From NCBI GenBank assembly GCA_910586595.1, contig CAJUJB010000062.1, forward strand, positions 1-13,177: DNA of 13,177 nt. Direction: 5' to 3'. Both the position numbers and the translations under genes were made by a program. Source of the stretch: an uncultured Muribaculaceae bacterium. GTDB lineage: Bacteria > Bacteroidota > Bacteroidia > Bacteroidales > Muribaculaceae. Each line of letters opens with the position of its first letter. Position 1 is the stretch's first letter. The notes under the pieces were generated by a model. That model searched no databases. It was given only the letters and a program-made list of their open reading frames with translations, and had not been told where the DNA came from. Shown here piece by piece: positions 6,787-13,177 of the stretch.

Positions 6787-7965
6787 ATGCTCGAATCAAT
6801 ACGTCCGTTTCTCGACACACATATAGATTGCCCCGGAAGCCCGGCCATTATCAATCTTATACTTCTCGCCGGAATATTCATCACCTCAGTTGCTGTATAC
6901 TACATCACCAAGTGGGCGCTCCAGTGGATTGAGAAAATAATTCTCCATAGCCCCACCGAGTGGGATGACGATCTTCTTAACGGTAACATGCTCACCGCCG
7001 TGGCACAGCTCTCGCCAGCCATGGCCATAAGATGGCTTCTTCCCGGTCTGTTTGCCGACAGTGCTGACTCAGTACGCTGGCTGTCAGCCCTCACATCGCT
7101 CTATATCCTATGGGCAGTGGTGCGCATCGTGGTCATACTCATCGGCAACCTCTACGCAGCTTTCCTGCGGCGCCCACAGCTCAAGGCCTATGCGGTGAAA
7201 GGCATCTTCCAGATGTTCAAGCTCATATTCATCGGCATCGGAGTCATTATCGCCCTGAGCATACTCATAGGCAAATCGCCCGTGGTGATCATCACCGCAT
7301 TAGGCGCGTCGGCAGCCGTGCTCATGTTGGTCTTCCAGGACACCATACTTGGCCTCGTGGCCTCTATCCAGCTTACCGCCAACAAAATGCTACAGCGCGG
7401 CGACTGGATTGAAGCCAAATCGCACGATGTCAACGGCGAAGTGCTTGAAGTATCGCTTACCGCAGTGAAAATCAAGAACTGGGATAATTCTGTATCGACC
7501 GTACCTCCTTACTCGCTTATCAAGGGGTCGTTCCGCAACTACCAGCCTATGCGGCGCTCGGGAGGCCGACGCGTCGAGCGGCCCATCTATATCGACGTCA
7601 ACACAGTGCGGTTCTGCACACCCGAAGAGCTTGAGGCTCTCTCTGCAAAAGGCCTCCTCGACGGCATAGCACCCGCCGACGCCACCAAAGTGGTCAACTT
7701 ACAGTTACTGCGCCTATACCTGACACGATACCTCGACGCTCATCCTGATGTAAATCACTCGATGACCACTATGGTGCGACAACTCGACCCGACCAACGCC
7801 GGTCTCCCGCTCGAGCTTTATTTCTTCATCACCACCGTTGAATGGACAGCCTTCGAAGCTCTTGCGGCAGATATTTTCGACCACGTATATGCCGTAGTGC
7901 GCGAATTTGGCCTCAGCATGTTCCAGACCCCTGCGGGAACCGACCTCTCGAGAGCCGCCAAATAG
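6787..7965 (+). CDS. ybdG: YbdG/MscM-type small-conductance mechanosensitive channel
   Basis: 392 aa, close in length to E. coli YbdG (about 415 aa). Hydrophobic segments lie at about 20-40, 70-88, 98-121 and 140-161. The pore-lining MscS-type helix is at about 167-194 (ITALGASAAVLMLVFQDTIL, with alternating Gly/Ala). The cytosolic beta domain follows with QRGDWIEA (203-210), GEVLEVSLTAVKIKNWDN (217-234) and TVPPYSLI (238-245), then SGGRR (258-262). This stretch closely follows the YbdG branch of the MscS superfamily rather than short MscS. The channel would sit in the inner membrane and release solutes under osmotic downshock. It is followed after 28 bp by the HTCS gene on the same strand with no terminator between, so co-transcription is likely. 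Family is confident; the symbol rests on remembered similarity only. Confidence 0.88.
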   Translation: MLESIRPFLDTHIDCPGSPAIINLILLAGIFITSVAVYYITKWALQWIEKIILHSPTEWDDDLLNGNMLTAVAQLSPAMAIRWLLPGLFADSADSVRWLSALTSLYILWAVVRIVVILIGNLYAAFLRRPQLKAYAVKGIFQMFKLIFIGIGVIIALSILIGKSPVVIITALGASAAVLMLVFQDTILGLVASIQLTANKMLQRGDWIEAKSHDVNGEVLEVSLTAVKIKNWDNSVSTVPPYSLIKGSFRNYQPMRRSGGRRVERPIYIDVNTVRFCTPEELEALSAKGLLDGIAPADATKVVNLQLLRLYLTRYLDAHPDVNHSMTTMVRQLDPTNAGLPLELYFFITTVEWTAFEALAADIFDHVYAVVREFGLSMFQTPAGTDLSRAAK

Positions 7966-7993
7966 AGAACCTCTCATCACCAAAATTCAAACC

Positions 7994-10900
7994 ATGAAAA
8001 TCCTTCGCCTTACAACACTTATTTATTCCTTGCTTATACTCGCGGCATCGGCTCTTGCTGCACCAGCCCACCGCCCGGATTTAGGGCTATGCTGGTTCAA
8101 CTACAAGATTGATGGCGAGAGTACGGCAGTATTCGACATTTTCCGAGACTCCGATGGCCGCACATGGGTGGGCACAACCTCCGGTCTGTTTCTGTTCGAC
8201 GGCTACCAGACCTATCCAGCTAAAGAACAAAGCTGGATGTTCAGGGCTCAGGTCTACAGCATGGTGGAGCGGGATGGATGTGTGTACGTCGGGGCAAACG
8301 ACGGCTTATTCATTCTCGATCCCGCAAGGTGCTCGGTAAAATCTGCCGGCAGCAACTTCCCCAGGGAGATACGCACACTGCTGCTGATCGACGACACTCT
8401 ATGGATAGGCTCCCTATCAGGTCTGTATCTCTACAATCTCGACACGGGCACACTCTCGGAGGCATCGGCCGACATTCCACATCCTGCGGTCTACAGTCTG
8501 CTTGAGGCATCCGACGGCAAGGTCTACATCGGCACCTACGACGGTCTGGGCACATATTCGCCTGCCACAGGCACATTCGGCACCATAGCACTGCCCTCAC
8601 CCAAATCGACCGGAGGCAACACCTTCGTCAACGCAATGATCGAAGACCGCTCGACCGGCACCATCTATCTCGGCACAGAGGGTGCCCTGCTTGCCTATGA
8701 CTCTGCAACCGGAGCCACAACGCGCATAAGTGCGTGCGACGGAAACTCAGTGAAGTCGCTCGCACTGAACGACGGCACCCTCGCAGCCGGCACAGACAAC
8801 GGCCTCGTGCTCATCAGCGCCGACGGCAGCACGCAGATTTTCCGCCATGACTCCCGGACTCCCTACTCCATTGCCTCCAATGTAGTGTGGTGCCTCTCCA
8901 CAGACGCCACCGGCAATATATGGAGCGGCACAGAAGTAGGGGTAAGCATCATCGATCCAACTTCTGCCGTAAGGGTCTATGCCCTGGCCGACATCACCGG
9001 GCAGAGCGGTGGTCAGCAGGTATACAACATCCTCCGCGACAGCCACGGCCAGCTCTGGCTCGGAGGCTCCAACGGCCTCATCATGCTCGATGGCTACGGC
9101 TCGTCAATGTGGTTCCTCCCCGGCAGCGAGCAGGAACTATCGCACAACCGCGTGCGCGACATCATAGAGACTTCCGACGGGCAGATCTGGGCCGCCACCG
9201 ACGGCGGAATCAACGTTTTCGATCCTCGGGCAAGGCTATTCCGTAACCACCGTGTCGCCGACCGCGACCGACGCCTGAATGCCAACTGGGCTTACGGCAT
9301 ACTCGAAGACACAGCCGACAGCACGCTGTGGGTAGCCGGATATTTAGGAGGTATATTCTGCGAGAAAATCGACCGTTTCCGGGCGGAAGGCTCGCTTCAT
9401 CTGGCCGACACCGTAATCTCCACCCATACAGGAAAACTACCCAACGACCTCATCGGACAGATGGTGCGCGACGGCCGTGGCAACAAATGGGTGCTGCACT
9501 TCCGCGACACCGCTCTGACACGCATCGATGGTCAGTCGCGCGCCGTACGACGTGTAAACATACGCCGACACACAGGCGAAGAGCCGACCATGCTCTGCAC
9601 CGATGCCGCCGGCGACATCTGGTGCGGATTCTATGGCGGTCTGGCACGCATCAGCCCCTCGGGCGAAGTAAGCGATACAATTGTGCATTTTCCCTTCGGG
9701 GCAGGCGACCGTGCCATCAAGGCCATGGCACCTGTAGGGAGGGCCATATGGGTGGCCACAGGTGAGGCCGTATTCTCTGTCGACATACGCTCGCTGGATG
9801 TTAAAGTCCTCCCGCTGCCCGCCAAATCCTACACCGCCATCTACTACGACAGGCTACGCCGCGAGGTGATACTCGGTGCCACCGATGAAATTGTCGTGGC
9901 CGATCCGCTCAGAATAATGGAGGAACGTATCGACGAGACAATAGCCGGCTTACGCATCAGCGAAGGCGATACGCGCGCCATCATCAACACTGCGCAAGCC
10001 TCTCCGGAGGCGCGGTTCAAACTCCCCTACGACAACCGCAATATAGAGATAAACCTCACTCCGGGTTGTTTCTCCCCGAGCCAGTATCTCCGTTTCTGCT
10101 ACAAGCTCGACGATGAGACGGCATGGCAGCTCCTCCCCGAAGGAGACAACCGCATACGCCTCACCTCGCTCACTCCCGGCACTCACACGCTCCACGTGGC
10201 TGTGGCTGGTGCGCCCGACTCAGTGCGCACACTCCGCATGTCGGTTGCCAGCCCTTGGTACCGCACCAATGTGGCCTTGGGAATATATGCCCTGGCCTTC
10301 ATGACCATCATAACCCTGATCATCAAGGAAGGCCGCAGGCGCCAACGCAGGCACATCGAAGAAATGGAGCGCACCAACGTACTTGCCACCGTCGAGAACC
10401 GCCTCTTCTTCCTCGCAAACATATCGCACGAGCTCAAGACGCCCCTCTCCATGATTATCGGGCCGTTGAGCAAGATACGCACGGGTGAGGACCCCGAGGA
10501 GACGGCGAAAGATGTGGAAACCGCCTATCAGGCCGCCATAAAACTCAACTCGCTCATCCACCAGACCGTCGAGCTGAACCGCATGGAGCTACGCAACGAC
10601 AACATGCTCATCTACTCGCGCATCGACGTTGTGGAGTTCTGCCGCGACATTTTCGACAACTACCGCCAGAGCGTGCAGGGCCGTACATTTGTGTTCTCCT
10701 CGGAGACACCCCACATATATGCCCGCATCGATGCGGTAAAACTTGAGTCGCTCGTATCCAACCTGCTGTCGAATGCCGTGAAATATACCCGCGACGGCTC
10801 TACCATCGCCCTCAGTGTCAGTGCCGATGAAAAAGACTTCGAGATAGCCGTGTCGGACGACGGCGTCGGCATTCCAGCCGGTGAGCAATCGCTCGTATTC

Positions 10901-11866
10901 CAACGCCTCTACCGCTCGCCACGCACCGCCGGATCGCACGAAGGCACGGGCATAGGCCTATATCTCGTACGGCAATACGCGCGTCTGCTCGGGGGCTCGG
11001 TGAGCGTGGAGAGCCGCGTGGATGAAGGTTCGACCTTCCGTCTGCGCCTGCCCTTAGGCGAGACGACTGAAGAAACTGCCCAGATGGCGCAGGATTCCGC
11101 GTCGCCGCAAGCCGACAAACGCAAGCGCGTGCTGATTGTGGACGACAACCGCTCGATAGCCTCTTTCATATCTTCCATCCTCTCGACCGACTACAACTGC
11201 GCTGTGGCGGCCAACGGAAAGGCCGGCCTGACGGTTGCCTCGAGTTTCCGTCCTGACCTCATAATCGCTGACGAGATGATGCCCGTGATGTCGGGTCTGG
11301 AAATGAGCCGCAAGCTCAAAGCCAACTCTTCGACGGCTGCCGTACCCATCCTCCTGCTTACGGCCAAAGACACGCCCGAAATCCATGGCGAGAGTATCAA
11401 CAGCGGCGTCGACGCCTTCATGGCCAAGCCTTTCGAGGCTCCGGTGCTCAAGGCCAAGGTTTCCCAGCTCATCAACTCCGGCGAGAAACTCCGCCGCAGC
11501 CTGCGCCTCGACAGCCTCACGGCACCCGAGGCCGAACCGGTGGAGACGGCCTCGGAGAAACAGCTCTCGGCCGTCACGGCAGTAATCGAGAACAATCTCT
11601 CCAACCCCGACCTCAATGTCGATTTCCTCTGTAAGACGCTCGGCATGCAGCAGAAGAATCTCTACCGCCTGCTGAAAAAATATGTGGGCGTATCGCCGGT
11701 CGACTACATCAGGCAGACACGTCTGCGCAAGGCGGCCATGCTGCTGGAGCAGAAAAAATTCTCCGTCAGCGAAGTCATGTACATGGTCGGATTCAGCTCA
11801 TCATCGTATTTCTCCAAGTGTTTCTCAGCCATGTTCGGCTGCACACCGGGCCAATACGGCAACTGA
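7994..11866 (+). CDS. Hybrid two-component system (HTCS) sensor kinase / AraC-type regulator
   Basis: 1290 aa from the ATG at 7994. This start gives a clean signal peptide (1-22, cleavage after ALA); an in-frame ATG at 7907 would put 29 polar residues before it and overlap the upstream gene. Periplasmic part: about 14 two-component-regulator propeller blades (repeats like DSDGRTWVGTTSGLFLFD, SHGQLWLGGSNGLIMLD) over residues 25-655, enough for two seven-bladed propellers, then a Y_Y_Y domain (about 683-745). One transmembrane helix lies at about 760-777. Cytoplasmic part: HisKA with SHELKTP (phospho-acceptor His812), HATPase with N927, DDGVG 955-959 and GTGIG 984-988, and a receiver with D1050/D1051, phospho-acceptor D1093 and K1145. 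An AraC HTH domain covers about 1190-1290. All catalytic positions are present. HTCS proteins usually sense glycans and activate polysaccharide-utilization loci; no such genes are visible here. Confidence 0.93.
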   Translation: MKILRLTTLIYSLLILAASALAAPAHRPDLGLCWFNYKIDGESTAVFDIFRDSDGRTWVGTTSGLFLFDGYQTYPAKEQSWMFRAQVYSMVERDGCVYVGANDGLFILDPARCSVKSAGSNFPREIRTLLLIDDTLWIGSLSGLYLYNLDTGTLSEASADIPHPAVYSLLEASDGKVYIGTYDGLGTYSPATGTFGTIALPSPKSTGGNTFVNAMIEDRSTGTIYLGTEGALLAYDSATGATTRISACDGNSVKSLALNDGTLAAGTDNGLVLISADGSTQIFRHDSRTPYSIASNVVWCLSTDATGNIWSGTEVGVSIIDPTSAVRVYALADITGQSGGQQVYNILRDSHGQLWLGGSNGLIMLDGYGSSMWFLPGSEQELSHNRVRDIIETSDGQIWAATDGGINVFDPRARLFRNHRVADRDRRLNANWAYGILEDTADSTLWVAGYLGGIFCEKIDRFRAEGSLHLADTVISTHTGKLPNDLIGQMVRDGRGNKWVLHFRDTALTRIDGQSRAVRRVNIRRHTGEEPTMLCTDAAGDIWCGFYGGLARISPSGEVSDTIVHFPFGAGDRAIKAMAPVGRAIWVATGEAVFSVDIRSLDVKVLPLPAKSYTAIYYDRLRREVILGATDEIVVADPLRIMEERIDETIAGLRISEGDTRAIINTAQASPEARFKLPYDNRNIEINLTPGCFSPSQYLRFCYKLDDETAWQLLPEGDNRIRLTSLTPGTHTLHVAVAGAPDSVRTLRMSVASPWYRTNVALGIYALAFMTIITLIIKEGRRRQRRHIEEMERTNVLATVENRLFFLANISHELKTPLSMIIGPLSKIRTGEDPEETAKDVETAYQAAIKLNSLIHQTVELNRMELRNDNMLIYSRIDVVEFCRDIFDNYRQSVQGRTFVFSSETPHIYARIDAVKLESLVSNLLSNAVKYTRDGSTIALSVSADEKDFEIAVSDDGVGIPAGEQSLVFQRLYRSPRTAGSHEGTGIGLYLVRQYARLLGGSVSVESRVDEGSTFRLRLPLGETTEETAQMAQDSASPQADKRKRVLIVDDNRSIASFISSILSTDYNCAVAANGKAGLTVASSFRPDLIIADEMMPVMSGLEMSRKLKANSSTAAVPILLLTAKDTPEIHGESINSGVDAFMAKPFEAPVLKAKVSQLINSGEKLRRSLRLDSLTAPEAEPVETASEKQLSAVTAVIENNLSNPDLNVDFLCKTLGMQQKNLYRLLKKYVGVSPVDYIRQTRLRKAAMLLEQKKFSVSEVMYMVGFSSSSYFSKCFSAMFGCTPGQYGN

Positions 11867-11889
11867 TTTTTTCCTACCCATATCACACG

Positions 11890-11921
11890 AGCAGGGCGCC
11901 GACTACAATCGGCGCCCTGCT
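11890..11921. terminator. Long hairpin between convergent genes, likely bidirectional terminator
   Basis: AGCAGGGCGCCGA (11890-11902) pairs perfectly with 11909-11921 around a 6-nt loop (CTACAA), giving a 13-bp stem. It lies 24 bp after the HTCS stop codon and 28 bp beyond the stop of the minus-strand LRR gene. Neither side has a strong T run, so its efficiency as a classical intrinsic terminator is uncertain, but its position between two gene ends supports the call. Confidence 0.65.
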
Positions 11922-11949
11922 TGGGTTCTATAATGTGTATTGATGCGGT

Positions 11950-13177
11950 TTATCGTACAACCTTCATGGCCTTGCCACCGGCACGTACAATGTAGATGCC
12001 TGCGGGGAGCTCTGCCAATGAAGCCTCTGTCGTCGCTTCGAATGATGCTACGCGCACACCTGTGAGGGCATATACCTCAACATCTGCAGCCACAGCGAGA
12101 CGGACAGTTGCCGATGCGGCGTCGTAGCTCACCTTCTGAGCGTCGGCCACACTCTCGACACCCGACTGGTAGTCGGCGCCTTCGTATACCTTGGGCATCA
12201 TCTCGTCGTCGAGGCTATATACCTCCCAGTTCAATTTACGGGCGGCTGCAACGTCTTTCACAAGGCATACATTGTCTTCCTTGCTGTAGGTAGGATCAAC
12301 AACGATCAGCTGGCCCATGGCGCTGCCGGTGCGGTCGGGCAGCGAAGCAATCATATCCGACATGCCTTCGTCGTATATTTCGTTGCCATAGCAATTGAGG
12401 TAGCTCAATGCAGGGCAACCGCTGAGGTCGATAGTCTTCAGGTAGTTGCCATCAACACTAAGTGTCTCGAGTTTGCTGTTTTTGCTCAAGTCGATAGATG
12501 TAAGTTCGTCGAGGGCAAGATTGAGTGTCACAAGGTTGGGGAGGTTGGTCACATCGATGTCAGTGATGACACAGAACGGAGCGACAATCTCCACAGCATC
12601 GCCGTATACCTTTGCGGGCTCACCGGAAGTGATGCGCAGAGTGAGGGTGCTGCCATTCCAGCCCGAGAGCTCGCAGCCTTCAAGAACAGGAGTGTAGTCG
12701 GGGTCGGAGAATAGAACGCTGAACATGATGCGCGAGCCCATCTCGGAAGTGAATACGAAGTATTCTTCAGGTACTTCGGGCTCGGTAGGCTCGGAACCTT
12801 CATATCGGGTGCCCATGCCCCAGTTGGCGCCGCCGTTCCAGTCAAATACAACCCAGCTCTTCTCCTTAGCGATGGCAACATCGTCGGTTGTGGCCACATT
12901 GCCTTCAGCGGCATCAGCTGTATCGATCACAAAGAGGTAAGGCTCGTTGGCAGATCCGTCGGGGAGCGACTGCATGAACGATTTCATTGCATTGCCCTTG
13001 AGCTGATTGTCGAAGCAGTCGAGGCGGTAGAGACCGGTGCAGCCTTCGACGTTGAGGGTCTTTAGCGCATTGCCGTTGCAGTTGAGGCGTGTCATTGATG
13101 TAGCGTTGGTCACTGCAAGGTTTTCGAGCTTGTTGTTTGAGCAGTCAAGTATGGTAAACAGGGGCTTGCCGGTGAAC
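11950..13177 (-). CDS. Leucine-rich repeat surface protein with C-terminal sorting domain (5' end outside window)
   Basis: 408 residues are visible; the frame stays open to the window edge (first residues FTGKPLFTILDCSNNKLENL), so the N-terminus and signal peptide lie outside. LRRs of the Bacteroidetes type (LDCSNNKLENL, LNCNGNALKTLNVEGCTGL, LDCFDNQL) fill residues 1-60. A second LRR block spans about 212-266 (LVTLNLALDELTSIDLSKNS, LETLSVDGNYLKTIDLSGC). Each block is followed by the same non-LRR segment (about 66-127 and 272-333), containing SLPD, a V[IV]D strand, NV....DVA.A and YEG. Residues about 342-408 form a sorting domain of the type IX secretion type (VEVYALTGVRV, LPAGIYIV, ending KAMKVVR). 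The product is probably secreted and surface-anchored and may bind proteins or glycans. It runs convergently to the HTCS. GTG at 13113 is in frame but unlikely to be the start because LRR sequence continues upstream of it. Confidence 0.85.
   Translation of the reverse strand, partial: FTGKPLFTILDCSNNKLENLAVTNATSMTRLNCNGNALKTLNVEGCTGLYRLDCFDNQLKGNAMKSFMQSLPDGSANEPYLFVIDTADAAEGNVATTDDVAIAKEKSWVVFDWNGGANWGMGTRYEGSEPTEPEVPEEYFVFTSEMGSRIMFSVLFSDPDYTPVLEGCELSGWNGSTLTLRITSGEPAKVYGDAVEIVAPFCVITDIDVTNLPNLVTLNLALDELTSIDLSKNSKLETLSVDGNYLKTIDLSGCPALSYLNCYGNEIYDEGMSDMIASLPDRTGSAMGQLIVVDPTYSKEDNVCLVKDVAAARKLNWEVYSLDDEMMPKVYEGADYQSGVESVADAQKVSYDAASATVRLAVAADVEVYALTGVRVASFEATTEASLAELPAGIYIVRAGGKAMKVVR

Noticed and set aside
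7907..7993. Upstream in-frame ATG for the HTCS gene
   Set aside because: It would overlap the channel gene by 59 bp and place 29 polar residues before an otherwise ideal signal peptide starting at 7994.
13111..13113. In-frame GTG as the start of the LRR gene
   Set aside because: Upstream codons continue the LRR pattern (LDCSNNKLENL) to the window edge, and no signal peptide would follow this GTG.

Overview
The window looks like a chromosomal segment from a gut Bacteroidales species, most like the Muribaculaceae or a close relative. Four things point there: a TAnnTTTG-type -7 promoter element at 712-719, weak or absent Shine-Dalgarno sites, a hybrid two-component system (HTCS) with sensor, kinase, receiver and AraC domains in one chain, and a leucine-rich repeat (LRR) protein ending in a type IX-like C-terminal sorting domain. 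This assignment is an inference from gene content; no rRNA or other phylogenetic marker is present.

Layout. Positions 1-650 hold no credible gene. They contain two tandem copies, 306 bp apart, of a long imperfect palindrome built from smaller hairpins; the second copy carries an extra large hairpin. A strong-looking promoter follows at 712-719, then a leader of about 250 nt. Next comes a tight three-gene operon (978-5949, both gaps 11 bp): a DUF3575-type outer-membrane protein, a multidomain protein (carboxypeptidase-regulatory-like, OmpA-like and helical repeat regions), and a 758-aa protein made of four tandem beta-barrel-like repeats. An intrinsic terminator closes the operon. A stand-alone small beta-barrel gene (6079-6606) has its own terminator. 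A YbdG/MscM-type mechanosensitive channel (6787-7965) and a large HTCS regulator (7994-11866) follow with a 28-bp gap and are probably co-transcribed. A long hairpin (11890-11921) separates them from a convergent, 5'-truncated LRR surface protein (11950 to the window edge, minus strand).

How the genes fit together. Almost everything concerns the envelope: three exported outer-membrane or periplasmic proteins in one operon, a fourth small barrel, a mechanosensitive channel, a transmembrane sensor-regulator and a secreted LRR protein. The HTCS has no SusC/SusD or glycoside hydrolase genes beside it in this window, which is unusual because most HTCS regulators sit in polysaccharide-utilization loci. 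The most distinctive elements are the hairpin-rich palindromes at the left, whose inverted halves differ by paired (compensatory) changes, and the four-fold repeated barrel protein with its two operon partners.
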